From: Frankiales bacterium
GTDB taxonomy: Bacteria; Actinomycetota; Actinomycetes; Mycobacteriales; SCTD01
DNA length: 64,000 bases
Direction of reading: 5' to 3'
Assembly (NCBI GenBank): GCA_025966135.1
Contig: JAOPVP010000038.1
Coordinates: 1-64,000 of the forward strand
Under the pieces are notes generated by a model. It had not been told where the DNA came from and did no database searches. It was given only the letters and a program-made list of their open reading frames with translations. This document shows positions 7,815-16,879 of this stretch, in pieces. Position numbers and translations under genes: made by a program. Positions within the stretch are counted from its first letter, which is position 1; every line of letters begins with the position of its first letter.

Positions 7815-9335
7815 CTACTGCCAGGGCGAGCGCCAAGGCTGCACTGCCGTCCACACGCTCTTGACCCGCATGAACTGGGCGATTGCTTCATCACCCATCT
7901 CCAGGCCGACCCCGCTGGCCTTGTAGCCGCCGTAGGGCGATCCCGGGTGGAGGACGTGCACGCAGTTGACCCAGACCAGGCCGGCCTGAAGAACTGGTCC
8001 GAGGCGGGCCGCGCGGGCGCCGTCGCGCGTCCAGACGGAGGCAGCCAGGCCATACTCGGTGTCGTTCGCCATGGCTATTGCTTGTTCTTCGTCGTCGAAC
8101 GTGAAGACGGAGAGAACCGGGCCGAAGACCTCTTCGCGGGCGATCTTCATCTCCGCCGTGACGTTGGCGAACACAACCGGCTCGTGGAACCAGCCTGTCG
8201 TCGGCACGTGGCCCGGCGTGTTCAGCCGATGCGCTCCGTCCGAGACGGCCGACTCGACATAGCCCCGGACGGTTTGGAGCTGACGTTCCGAGACGATCGG
8301 GCCGAGATCGGTGGTGTCGTCCAGAGGGTCACCGATGCGCAGCCTTCCGACCCGCTGGCGTACCAGCTCGAGGAACTCCTCCGCCACGGAGGCGTGCACC
8401 AGCAGGCGCGTACCTGCGGTGCAGGTCTGGCCCGCGTTGAGAAACGCCGTGAACGTGGCGGCGTCGGCGGCGGCGGCAAGGTCGGCATCGGGAAAGACCA
8501 GGAACGGGCTCTTCCCCCCGAGTTCCAAGCTGACGGACTTGAGCAACGCCCCGCAGCGTCCGCCGATGAGCTTGCCCACGGTGGTGGAGCCGGTGAACGC
8601 GACCTTCTCCACGGCGGGGTGTTCCACGAGCGCACTGCCGGTGGTCTCGCCCGGTCCGTTGAGCACACTGACCAGCCCGGCGGGCAGTCCGGCCCTGTGC
8701 AGGATCTGACCGAGGAGCAGCGCGGACAGCGGCGACTCCTCAGCCGGCTTGAGCACGACCGCGTTGCCGGTGGCCAGCGCCGGGGCGAGCTTCGTGGCGG
8801 CGTTCGTCAACGGGTAGTTCCATGGTGTGATGGCCGCCACCACGCCGTAGGGCTCACGGACGACGACGTTGCTGAACCCGGGCTGCACAGGGACGGCCGC
8901 TCCCCGCAACCGATCGGTGGTGCCCGCCCAGAACTCGAAGAGCCTCGCCGCCCGCTCGACGTCTCGGGCGACCGTGTCCCTGATCGGGCGACCCACGTCC
9001 AAGGTGTCGGCCAGGCCCAACGTGTCTGCGTGACTGCGGATCTCGTCGGCCACCCCTCGGAGCAGCCGTGCCCGATCCTGCCCATCCATCCGCCACCAGG
9101 CAGCGGCGGCATCCACGGCCGCGCCGACGGCGCGCTCGACTTGCCGCGGTCCGGCGATGGACACCGCCATCAACGCGGTCCCACTGGCCGGGTCGATGGT
9201 GTCGAAGGCCCCGTCCCCATCCGTGGCCCACTCCCCAGCCACCAGGTTGGGGATCGGCTCGCTCGGGTCTCCGGGGAAGTGACGGCGTAGCTCTCGACCG
9301 GCTTGAGCATGACGCTCGACGAGATCTGTTGCCAC
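7815..9335 (-). CDS. NAD(P)-dependent aldehyde dehydrogenase
   Basis: 506 residues from GTG 9335, which follows AAGGAG. Family landmarks: TPWNYPL, KPAEESPLSAL, the GSTTVGK loop, LELGGKSP with the general-base Glu near residue 271, GQTCTAG with the nucleophilic Cys near 306, and EEVFGPVLSVFTF. Betaine-aldehyde/aminobutyraldehyde-like ALDH overall. It lies after the ribose-type importer operon but is separated from it by a perfect 14-bp-arm hairpin, so it may be transcribed partly independently. It could oxidise an aldehyde made by the iron-type dehydrogenase in the same cluster (inference). Confidence 0.93.
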   Translation of the reverse strand: MATDLVERHAQAGRELRRHFPGDPSEPIPNLVAGEWATDGDGAFDTIDPASGTALMAVSIAGPRQVERAVGAAVDAAAAWWRMDGQDRARLLRGVADEIRSHADTLGLADTLDVGRPIRDTVARDVERAARLFEFWAGTTDRLRGAAVPVQPGFSNVVVREPYGVVAAITPWNYPLTNAATKLAPALATGNAVVLKPAEESPLSALLLGQILHRAGLPAGLVSVLNGPGETTGSALVEHPAVEKVAFTGSTTVGKLIGGRCGALLKSVSLELGGKSPFLVFPDADLAAAADAATFTAFLNAGQTCTAGTRLLVHASVAEEFLELVRQRVGRLRIGDPLDDTTDLGPIVSERQLQTVRGYVESAVSDGAHRLNTPGHVPTTGWFHEPVVFANVTAEMKIAREEVFGPVLSVFTFDDEEQAIAMANDTEYGLAASVWTRDGARAARLGPVLQAGLVWVNCVHVLHPGSPYGGYKASGVGLEMGDEAIAQFMRVKSVWTAVQPWRSPWQ

Positions 9336-9362
9336 GGGGACTCCTTCTAGGGTTGGTGCGTA

Positions 9363-9402
9363 CCCTGCCCGACCGGCCGGGGCAGGGACCGGTCGGGCAG
9401 GG
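9363..9402 (-). terminator. Perfect 14-bp hairpin between the importer operon and the ALDH gene
   Basis: Arms CCCTGCCCGACCGG (9363-9376) and its exact reverse complement (9389-9402) with a 12-base loop. It lies 16 bases past the binding-protein stop and 27 bases before the ALDH start, both on the minus strand. There is no U-tract, which is common in high-GC actinobacterial terminators. It may end or attenuate transcription entering the ALDH gene. Confidence 0.6.
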
Positions 9403-9417
9403 CACGTCTGCGGTGAC

Positions 9418-10491
9418 CTAGGAACCGGTCGGCGGGTACAGGATGCTTCGGTCAAAGCTCCCGACGTTTGCCGGCGTGATCTGAACAGGAACCAGGTACG
9501 CCTCCTTGCCGACGGGCGTGCCGTTGAGCTTCTGCGTGATCGTGTCGACCACCACCCGGCCGAGCAGCACGGAGCCGCCGACGCTGGTGTGCTGGACCCA
9601 ACCCTGCGTCATGAGCTTCTCGAGGTCCGGGTCGAGGTCGACCGTGGTCACCTTCACCTCGCCCGGCTTCTTACCGGCGCTCTGCAGCGACTGCACCACG
9701 GCCTGAGCCACCACGCTGTTGAACGCGTAAATGCCCTTCACGTTCGGGTCAGCCTGCAGGATGTTCTCCGCAGCCGACAGCGAGGACGGCAGGTCAGACA
9801 GGTTGTTGAGGGCCTTGACCACCTTCACTCCGGGGCACGCGGCCAGGCCGCTCTTGACACCGACCTCACGAAGCTTGATCAAGTCGATCCCAGGAGGCCC
9901 GAGCAACAGGCCGACACCGTCACCGCTGTGGAGTTGGTCGCACAAGTACTTGCCTGAGTTGTATCCCGCCCGCTCACTGTCCTCGCCGCGCTTGAGGACC
10001 TGGTCGGTCTGCGGGAACACCCCGTCGCCTACGACGAGAACGCCGGCCTTCTGCGCTGCCAACAGGGCCGGCACGGTGCCGGTGCTGCTCGTGACCGCAA
10101 TGGCGATCGCGTCGAACTTCTGCTGGACGACGTTCTCGATCTGCGAGATCTGCTTCTCGATGTTGGCGTAGCCGCCGGCGTCGAAGAAGGTGACAGTGGC
10201 GCCAACCTTGGCCGCCTCGTTGCGGTAGCCGTAGGCCTTCTGCTGGAAGTAGGGGTCCCCCGCGTTCGGGAACAGGACCGCAATCCGGTACGGCTTGTTG
10301 GCCTTGAGGCCCGGAACGACCTTCGCGATGGGCAGCGAAGCCGGGGGGCTCGCCGACGCTGTCGGCTCCGGCTGCCCAGACGACGTGGCCCCGGCGGCCT
10401 TGCTGCCGCTGCTGCCTCCGCAAGCGGCGAGCGCCAGGCTCATCACCATCGCCGGCAGGACGACCTTCATGTGCTGCATTCGAACGTGCAC
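9418..10491 (-). CDS. Sugar-type ABC transporter substrate-binding lipoprotein (peripla_BP_4)
   Basis: About 357 residues. Start GTG 10491 follows GAGG at five bases; ATG 10479 is the alternative and gives the same lipoprotein signal, with a lipobox LAACGG. The mature protein begins with YRIAVLFPNAGDPYFQQKAYGYRNEAA and has the type-1 fold of RbsB-like receptors (IENVVQQKFDAIAIAV, GIYAFNSVVAQAVV, DLDPDLEKLM). It is the receptor for the permease and double ATPase encoded upstream in the same operon. Ligand unknown; the enzymes alongside are an amidohydrolase and an alcohol dehydrogenase rather than sugar kinases. Confidence 0.92.
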   Translation of the reverse strand: MHVRMQHMKVVLPAMVMSLALAACGGSSGSKAAGATSSGQPEPTASASPPASLPIAKVVPGLKANKPYRIAVLFPNAGDPYFQQKAYGYRNEAAKVGATVTFFDAGGYANIEKQISQIENVVQQKFDAIAIAVTSSTGTVPALLAAQKAGVLVVGDGVFPQTDQVLKRGEDSERAGYNSGKYLCDQLHSGDGVGLLLGPPGIDLIKLREVGVKSGLAACPGVKVVKALNNLSDLPSSLSAAENILQADPNVKGIYAFNSVVAQAVVQSLQSAGKKPGEVKVTTVDLDPDLEKLMTQGWVQHTSVGGSVLLGRVVVDTITQKLNGTPVGKEAYLVPVQITPANVGSFDRSILYPPTGS

Positions 10492-10541
10492 GTTCACCTC
10501 ATGATCAGGAAAGTTGGATCGAGCCGTGGGCCGAGTCGCTC

Positions 10542-11507
10542 TCAGCGCTTGCGCCCCCCCTCGCGCAGGACTGTGAGCAGCACCGCGCCGATGGTGGCGG
10601 CGCCGATCACGATGCGCTGGATGAACGTCGAGATACCCAACAGGTCGAGACCGTTGCTGACGATGCCGACGAGAAGCACGCCGTAGATGGTTCCGATGAG
10701 CCGCCCACGACCGCCGAACAACGAGGTGCCACCAATGACGACAGCAGCGACCGCGTTGAGCTCCATGCCCTGGCCGAGAAGGGGCTGACCGGAACGGACG
10801 CGTGCGGTGAGGATGACACCGCCCAGCGCAGCGCAGAGCCCGCTCAGCAGGTACACCTTGAGCTTCGTCCGGGCGACCCCGATGCCCGCGAGTCTCGCTG
10901 CTTGCTCGTTGCCGCCAACGGCGTAGACGTGAGTTCCGAAGCGAGTCCGGTACAGCAGTACCGAGATGACGACGAACACGGCGGCCGCGATGACCACCGG
11001 GATCGGGATCGGACCCGCGAAGCCGATTCCGAGCTTGAAGAACCACGAGTCGGGGAGCTGGAAGATCGGATCCCCGTTGGTGATGGTGAGTGCCGTGCCG
11101 CTCACCACGGAGAGCATCCCCAGCGTGACGATGAACGGGGTGACCGCCGTGAACCCGATGATCAGTCCGTTGACCAAGCCGACGAGCAGGCCCGCGCCCA
11201 GAGCCATGGCGATTCCCCAGAGGGGATTGCCGTCTCGGAGACCGGTCGCGGTGAGGACGCTTGCGAGCGCGACCACGGAGCCGACCGACAGGTCGATGCC
11301 GGCGGTGAGGATGACCACGGTCTCGGCTGTGGCGATCAGGGCAAGCACCGCCACCTGCCGCGCGACGTTGGAGAAGTTCGTCGTGGCAGCGAAGTTCGGG
11401 GCTTGTACGGAGAAGAAGACGACCAGCGCTACGAGCACCGCGGGCAGACCCGCGACCTCCCAGTTCAGCCGCGGTAACCGAAGGCGGGTCGTGGTTTCGG
11501 CGGTCAT
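10542..11507 (-). CDS. Ribose-type ABC transporter permease (RbsC-like)
   Basis: 321 residues, about eight to ten hydrophobic segments. Diagnostic loops are ETVVILTAGIDLSVGSVVALASV near residue 65 and GGTSLFGGRGRLIGTIYGVLLVG near 250, both typical of BPD_transp_2 sugar permeases. The ATG at 11507 overlaps the ATPase stop (ATGA). It forms the membrane channel of the importer with the double-ATPase subunit encoded before it. Confidence 0.94.
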   Translation of the reverse strand: MTAETTTRLRLPRLNWEVAGLPAVLVALVVFFSVQAPNFAATTNFSNVARQVAVLALIATAETVVILTAGIDLSVGSVVALASVLTATGLRDGNPLWGIAMALGAGLLVGLVNGLIIGFTAVTPFIVTLGMLSVVSGTALTITNGDPIFQLPDSWFFKLGIGFAGPIPIPVVIAAAVFVVISVLLYRTRFGTHVYAVGGNEQAARLAGIGVARTKLKVYLLSGLCAALGGVILTARVRSGQPLLGQGMELNAVAAVVIGGTSLFGGRGRLIGTIYGVLLVGIVSNGLDLLGISTFIQRIVIGAATIGAVLLTVLREGGRKR

Positions 11508-13009
11508 GCCGCCCCCTTCTCGTGAGTCAAGGCGGCGTTGAGGAGCGCCTCAGGGGAAACGCTGGCGGAGGAGAACTCGGCACTGATGTGGCCCTGACGC
11601 ATCACCAGGATGCGGTCGCTGAGCCCCACCACCTCGGGAAGCTCGGAGGAGACGACCACGACGGCCTTGCCTTCGGACGCGAGCGCCGCCACGAGTTCGT
11701 AGATCTCTATCTTGGCCCCGATGTCGACACCTCGGGTGGGCTCATCCAGCAGGAGGACGCGACTGCCGGCGGCCAGTGTCCGTGCGATGACAACCTTCTG
11801 CTGGTTGCCACCGGACAGCGTCCCGACGGCCGTCGTTCCACTCGGCGCCTTGATGCTCATCGCGGCCATGAAGCGTCCCCCCAGAGCCGCGACCCGCGAG
11901 CGTCGGAGAACTCCCCCGGATGTGCACTGGTCCAGAGCAGAGAGGCTGATGTTCTGCTGGATGTTCATGGGGAGCACCAGACCCCAGGCATGGCGGTCCT
12001 CCGGGACGAGAGCCAAGCCGCGGGCGAGGGACCGGGCAGGGGTGCCGCCGTCGAGCCGGTGCCCTTCCAGCTCGATCGTGCCGCTCGCCCGGTCCAGACC
12101 GAAGAGGCCGCGCAGCAACTCGGTCCGTCCCGCGCCAACGAGCCCGAAGATGCCGAGCACCTCGCCGGCGTGCACGTCAAAGGAGACGTCATCGACGCTG
12201 CCGGGAATCGTGATGTTGCGGACCTTGAGCAGCGCGTCGCCGTGCGTCGTCCGGCGCGGTGGGAACTCCTCGCCCACCTCCCGGCCGACCATCAGCCGGA
12301 CCAGCTCGGGCAGAGGGGTAGACGCGGGCAGCCCGTGGCTGACGATGCGGCCGTCACGCATGACGGTCACGCGGTCCGCGATCTGCTCCAGCTCCTCCAG
12401 CCGGTGGGAGATGTAGATGACGCCGACGCCCTCGGCCGTGATCTGCCGGACCCGGGTGAACAGCTCACTGGTCTCCTGCTCGGACAGCGAAGAGGTGGGT
12501 TCGTCCAGGATGAGCACCCGAGGGAGGCGCGAGAGCGCACGCACGATCTCGACAACCTGGCGCACAGCAAGGCTGAGTCGTCGCACCGGCAGGTTCGGGT
12601 TGAGCTGCAGGCCGAGCGCGGCGAGCAGCTCCGAGGCCCGCCGGTTCATGGCGTCCTCGTCCAGGAAGGGTGTTCCCGAGTGCACGAGCTCCTGGCCCAG
12701 GAACAGGTTCTGGGCGACAGTGAGGTCAGGAACCAGCGACAGCTCTTGGTGCACCGTGCTGATCCCGGCGTGCTGTGCGGCGTGCGGTGTGGCGAGCACG
12801 ACCGGGTGGCCGTCGATCGCAATGGATCCGCTATCAGGTTGGACGGCGCCGGACAACATCTTGACCAACGTCGACTTGCCGGCGCCGTTCTCGCCGAGCA
12901 GGACGTGCACCTCTCCCGGCAGCACGTCGAGGTCAACCCCGTCGAGCGCACGCACACCGGGGTAGGTCTTGGTCAGGCCGCGCACCGACACCGCCGACGT
13001 CGCGGTCAT
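11504..13009 (-). CDS. Ribose-type ABC transporter double ATPase (RbsA-like)
   Basis: 501 residues from ATG 13009, with an ATGA overlap to the upstream dehydrogenase stop. Two ABC halves: the first has Walker A GENGAGKST near residue 38, signature LSLAVRQVVEI and Walker B VLILDEPTSSLSEQE; the second has the degenerate nucleotide loop GLVGAGRTE usual for this family, then LSGGNQQKVVIA and VLLLDEPTRGVDIGAK. Supplies both ATPase sites for the importer. An upstream extension of this frame lacks a ribosome site and is antisense to the dehydrogenase gene. Confidence 0.95.
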   Translation of the reverse strand: MTATSAVSVRGLTKTYPGVRALDGVDLDVLPGEVHVLLGENGAGKSTLVKMLSGAVQPDSGSIAIDGHPVVLATPHAAQHAGISTVHQELSLVPDLTVAQNLFLGQELVHSGTPFLDEDAMNRRASELLAALGLQLNPNLPVRRLSLAVRQVVEIVRALSRLPRVLILDEPTSSLSEQETSELFTRVRQITAEGVGVIYISHRLEELEQIADRVTVMRDGRIVSHGLPASTPLPELVRLMVGREVGEEFPPRRTTHGDALLKVRNITIPGSVDDVSFDVHAGEVLGIFGLVGAGRTELLRGLFGLDRASGTIELEGHRLDGGTPARSLARGLALVPEDRHAWGLVLPMNIQQNISLSALDQCTSGGVLRRSRVAALGGRFMAAMSIKAPSGTTAVGTLSGGNQQKVVIARTLAAGSRVLLLDEPTRGVDIGAKIEIYELVAALASEGKAVVVVSSELPEVVGLSDRILVMRQGHISAEFSSASVSPEALLNAALTHEKGAA

Positions 13010-14193
13010 GCGCACTGCTCCAGGAGATGGACCACATCTGCATGGGTGACCGGTCGTGGGCTGCCGGCGACGACAAGATCCTGCATGACGGCATCGGCCA
13101 GCCCCGAGTAGTGCTGGGGCGTCACACCCAGGTCCTCGAGCCGAGCCGGGAGTCCAAGGCCGACGACGAGGGCCTCGACGGCATCTGCAGCTGCGGCGGC
13201 AGCTGCGGCGTCGGTGAGTCGCGTGGTGTCGACGCCGAGCGCGTCGGCAATCCGAGCCTGCTTGCTCGATGTCGCCGGCCCGAGCCAGCGCATCACCGAA
13301 GGCAGCACGACGCACGACGTCCAACCGTGCTGCACACCATGCCGAGCACCGATCTGATGGCCGATCGCGTGGGACAAGCCCAACGTCAAGTTCATCTCAC
13401 CGAAGTACGACGCCCAGGCGCCGAGCTGCGCTTCACTGCGCGCATCGAGGTCCTGGGGGTCGCCGATGGTGGCAGGCAAGGCACGGGACAACCGGCGTAT
13501 CGCGTCAAGGGCGAGAGCGTCAGTGACGGGGCCGCTTCGCGGGGAGTACACCGTCTCGATGGCGTGGTCCAGAGCCCTCATTCCGGTGCTTACCCAGAGC
13601 TCTGCGGGGGTGGTGACGCCGAGCTCTGGGTCCAGCAGGACCGACCGTGGCGTGAGCTCATCCGCAATCAGCAGGTCCTTGGTCCCGCGCTCGATGCTCG
13701 TCACGGCCCCGCAGTTGGCGAACTCAGCCGCCGACAGCGTTGTCGGGATGGCGATGATGGGCAGGGCCCGCCCGCTCGTCGGAGGCAGCTCCGTCCCGCT
13801 CGGCGGATGGAACACTGCCCGCCAGCGCTGGAGCTCCATCACGTCACGGAGCCCCTCGCCAGCGGCCAGGGCAAGTGCCCGGCCGGCGTCGACGACACTC
13901 CCTGCACCGAGTGTCACGAGGATGTCAGGCTTGGTCTCGTTCAGCAGGTCCAGTCCTGGCTGCAGGCACGCGTAGGGCACGTGCGGTCGGACGCCGTCGA
14001 ACACGCCCACGCAACGCGAACCGAGCATCGACTCAACACGCTCGCCGAGCTCGGGCCGCCGGCGAACCGTGGGCGACGTCACGATCAGGGCGCGCTGCCC
14101 ACCAAGGCGATCGAGCTCACCGAGCAGCTCGTTGAGCGAACCACGGCCGTAGTGGACGCTGTCCATGGGTAGGTAGTAGAAGTGCCCACTCAT
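13006..14193 (-). CDS. Iron-containing alcohol dehydrogenase (maleylacetate reductase-like)
   Basis: 395 residues. N-terminal Rossmann-like half with VTLGAGSVVDAGRALAL, the IPTTLSAAE loop, and the metal ligands: Asp in GMRALDHAIE (about residue 209) and three His in LSHAIGHQIGARHGVQHG (about 275-292). The sequence is closer to the maleylacetate-reductase branch than to 1,2-propanediol dehydrogenases (impression only). ATGA overlap with the upstream M20 gene and ATGA overlap with the downstream ATPase gene show a tight operon. Confidence 0.9.
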   Translation of the reverse strand: MSGHFYYLPMDSVHYGRGSLNELLGELDRLGGQRALIVTSPTVRRRPELGERVESMLGSRCVGVFDGVRPHVPYACLQPGLDLLNETKPDILVTLGAGSVVDAGRALALAAGEGLRDVMELQRWRAVFHPPSGTELPPTSGRALPIIAIPTTLSAAEFANCGAVTSIERGTKDLLIADELTPRSVLLDPELGVTTPAELWVSTGMRALDHAIETVYSPRSGPVTDALALDAIRRLSRALPATIGDPQDLDARSEAQLGAWASYFGEMNLTLGLSHAIGHQIGARHGVQHGWTSCVVLPSVMRWLGPATSSKQARIADALGVDTTRLTDAAAAAAAADAVEALVVGLGLPARLEDLGVTPQHYSGLADAVMQDLVVAGSPRPVTHADVVHLLEQCA

Positions 14194-15377
14194 GACTGCG
14201 CGTCTCCGTGCCAGCCGTTCTCGAAGAGGTCATCGATCAAGGCGGTGAGACCCGCGACTCCCGCTGGTATCGAGCGCTCGTCCACATCGAAGAGCCCGTC
14301 GTGGAGCGGCCGTGCCGGGCGCAGACCCGACGGGTCGCGCACTCCGAGCTTGACGTAGAGCCCGGGGCGCTGCTCGGCGTAGAGCGCGAAGTCGTCGGTC
14401 GTCATGGGTGGCTGGTCGAGGGCAACGAACGACACCTCGTCCGACACCGCAGGCGCGGCGAGCGCGCGCGCGACCAGCCGCGCATCGTTGCGAACGGCTG
14501 GCATGTCGTTCTTCCAATCGACCTCTGCGATAACGCCCGCCGCGCTCGCCAGGCCGTGAACCACACGCTCCACGGCACTCCGAAGACGCTTGGCGTCGTG
14601 CTCGTCAATGGTACGGATCGTGCCGGTGAGCTCGGCGGCGGAGGGCACGATGCTCTGCGATTGGCCGGCCTGGAACGTGCCGACGTTGAGCGCGGCGCGA
14701 CTGCCAGCGTCGACGGCACGACCGAGCAGCTGGTGAAGGGATCCGACGATGGCGCTCGCGGCGAGCAGCGCGTCACGGCCGTCGCTGGGAGTGGCAGCGT
14801 GGGCACCCGTGCCGGTGACCTTGATCTGAAAGGCCAGCTTCGCGGCCATGGCGACCTCGCGGTCGATGCCGATGACCCCCGCGTCCAGTGTCGGCCAGCA
14901 GTGCAGTCCGAGGACCACGTCGACGTCCTCGAGTACCCCTGTTTCGAGCATCTCCCGCCCACCGCTCGTCTCGCCGAACGGGATCTCCTCGGCGGGCTGA
15001 AACACGAAGGTGATCCGCCCGCGCCGAACAGCTCGCGAAGCCAAGGTCTCCGCGACTCCGAGCACCACGGTGGTGTGCACGTCATGGCCGCAGGCGTGCG
15101 CAACACCCGGGGTCGTCGAGGCATAGTCGACGGACTTCAGGTCAGCTGTCGGCAGGGCGTCGATGTCGGCACGGAGGACCACATGCGGATGCGCGCTCTC
15201 CCCTTCCAGGGTCGCGACGACGCCGGTACGCGCCTGTCCCGTCCGCGGTTCGAGCCCAGCCGTGCGCAGCCGCTCGGCCACCAGCTTGGCGGTGCGCAGC
15301 TCCTGAAACCGCAGCTCCGGCGACCGATGCAGGTCGCGTCGGAACTCGATCAAGTCGTTCGTCAGCCGGGGGTCCAA
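14190..15377 (-). CDS. M20-family amidohydrolase/metallopeptidase
   Basis: 395 residues from TTG 15377, preceded by AAGGA. Metal-site features of the hippurate/IAA-amino-acid hydrolase group: VLRADIDALP (about 66-75), ACGHDVHTTV (about 92-101), QPAEEIPFGE with the catalytic Glu (about 128), and GLHCWPTLDAG (about 157). These enzymes release a carboxylate from an N-acyl amino acid or similar amide in the cytoplasm. As first structural gene of the importer operon it may act on the imported compound (inference). Confidence 0.92.
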   Translation of the reverse strand: MDPRLTNDLIEFRRDLHRSPELRFQELRTAKLVAERLRTAGLEPRTGQARTGVVATLEGESAHPHVVLRADIDALPTADLKSVDYASTTPGVAHACGHDVHTTVVLGVAETLASRAVRRGRITFVFQPAEEIPFGETSGGREMLETGVLEDVDVVLGLHCWPTLDAGVIGIDREVAMAAKLAFQIKVTGTGAHAATPSDGRDALLAASAIVGSLHQLLGRAVDAGSRAALNVGTFQAGQSQSIVPSAAELTGTIRTIDEHDAKRLRSAVERVVHGLASAAGVIAEVDWKNDMPAVRNDARLVARALAAPAVSDEVSFVALDQPPMTTDDFALYAEQRPGLYVKLGVRDPSGLRPARPLHDGLFDVDERSIPAGVAGLTALIDDLFENGWHGDAQS

Positions 15378-15451
15378 GAGACGTCCTTTATTAGACCTAA
15401 ATTCAGACGCACGAACCTGCCGGAGGTGGCGCGACTTGTCAAGGGCGGACG
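15378..15451 (-). promoter_or_regulatory. AT-rich island before the M20 operon
   Basis: A conspicuous AT-rich block, TTTATTAGACCTAAATTC at 15387-15404 (+ strand), in otherwise GC-rich DNA, 10-27 bases before the M20 start. It contains the small inverted repeat TTAG-AC-CTAA (15391-15400). A TTGACA matching a -35 box lies at 15437-15442 on the minus strand, but no -10 sits at standard spacing. Candidate operator or start region for the operon; the upstream regulator gene is the obvious candidate to bind it. Confidence 0.35.
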
Positions 15452-16705
15452 TCAGCGACGCGGAACGAGCCGGTCCACATCGATCCTGTAGACGGCTTGG
15501 GGGCGACCCGCGCGGGGCGGACCCTCGACTCCGCGGACGGTGGCAACCCCCGCGGTTTGAAGCGTCGTGAGCATGCGGCGCGCCGACCGGGCTCCGCAGC
15601 CGTAGGCAACAGCGAGCTCCCGCGCTGTGAACGAGGCGGGGTCCAGTCCGCGCAAGGCGACGGTGAGCCTTGCGAGGGTGAGGGATCTCAAGCCCACCTC
15701 CCGCGCGTGTGCCAGAACGAGGCCGTCCGTCTCCCGCAAGCCGTAACCCGGGACACCGGTCGCCTCGAGACCGAGCACACTCCCGTCAGTCAACACGGTG
15801 AAGGGGCCGTGGCCGGCGCCTCCGAGGGCGAGGGCCCGCCGGGCGTTTGCCTCGGCATCAAGCACCGTCGCGCCCGCGCCGTAGCCTGCCGACCACCCCT
15901 CCGGGACGGTGGCGGCACCACCCGGCATCAGGGATCGCACTGCGGCGATGGTCGTGTGGACCACCCAGGTCCCGTCCTCCGCCGGCCGGGCCACTCCACG
16001 AAGCTGCTCGGAGAAGCTACGCACGTGCGGAGGGGCGGCGCGACGACGTCGCGTGTCCAGGGGGCGCAACACGGCGGCCGCGAGCTGCGAGCCCTCCACC
16101 TCGGCCATCCTCATGGCTGACGCTGCGCGGGAGAGCGCCTGCCGCAGCGTCGAGCGGGTGTGCTCGATGCGCAGGACGGGTGCACCCATCTGATCCAGGG
16201 TGCGATTGACAGCGCCCAAGCAGGTGAGGCTCAGCGCTGCTCGCCCGTCGCCGAGCGCATCAAGGTGGAATTGCACCACCTCGTCCATGGACCGAAGTCG
16301 GCCCAGTCCTGCATCGAGCGAGAGCACCTCGAACGTCGGCGCAACCCCAAGGTCTTGGAAGACCTCCGCCACGACGTCCTCGTCGATGGTGTCGACGCTG
16401 ACGGCCGGGATCTCGCCTCCGGTGCGCAGCAGCACGACCGACAACGTCCGGTACAGGTCGATGGCCGTGTGCGGAACATAATCGACCGTCGCCTGCAAGA
16501 CGTGCTCGTCTTCCACCGCGCGACTGAAGGGGACGCGTCCGGTGAACAGCAGCACTCGGCAGAGCTGGTCGAGATCGCGGGAGATCGACGGCACCTGGTC
16601 GACGTTGCTGTAGGCCCTGCCGATCACCTGATCAGCAAGGCCGATGTCAGCCGCTACTTCCAGGACCCGAGCCACAGAATCAGGAGAACCGACAACTCCG
16701 ATCAC
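15452..16705 (-). CDS. Putative transcriptional regulator with C-terminal winged helix, family not recognised
   Basis: About 417 residues from GTG 16705; GGAGGG lies 12 bases upstream, and a TTG at 16774 is a weaker alternative. The C-terminal ~80 residues look DNA-binding: LTLARLTVALRGLDPASF, then TARELAVAYGCGARSARRML and a basic wing ending in PQAVYRIDVDRL. The N-terminal ~330 residues (beginning VIGVVGSPDSVARVLEVAADIG) could be a ligand-sensing region; I do not recognise a named domain. Position upstream of the M20/importer operon on the same strand suggests it controls that operon. Confidence 0.6.
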   Translation of the reverse strand: MIGVVGSPDSVARVLEVAADIGLADQVIGRAYSNVDQVPSISRDLDQLCRVLLFTGRVPFSRAVEDEHVLQATVDYVPHTAIDLYRTLSVVLLRTGGEIPAVSVDTIDEDVVAEVFQDLGVAPTFEVLSLDAGLGRLRSMDEVVQFHLDALGDGRAALSLTCLGAVNRTLDQMGAPVLRIEHTRSTLRQALSRAASAMRMAEVEGSQLAAAVLRPLDTRRRRAAPPHVRSFSEQLRGVARPAEDGTWVVHTTIAAVRSLMPGGAATVPEGWSAGYGAGATVLDAEANARRALALGGAGHGPFTVLTDGSVLGLEATGVPGYGLRETDGLVLAHAREVGLRSLTLARLTVALRGLDPASFTARELAVAYGCGARSARRMLTTLQTAGVATVRGVEGPPRAGRPQAVYRIDVDRLVPRR

Positions 16706-16879
16706 CGATGTGTTCGTCCCTCCGACTTGTCTGGGGCACCAGGAGGCCCTGGACCCTGCGCCCCGTAGGTGCAACGCCGCGGATAGTAGGCCCAGCAGCG
16801 CGCCATCACGACCAGCATCCTGCAGGGCTTCCGCTCAACGGACTGCTTGAGACCTGCTGCGTCGGGTAGCGCATCCCCC

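Noticed and set aside
11504..13324. Longer start for the double ATPase (extra ~105 residues)
   Set aside because: The extension is antisense to the iron alcohol dehydrogenase and is Arg/Cys-rich; ATG 13009 has ATGA coupling and begins the ABC domain properly.
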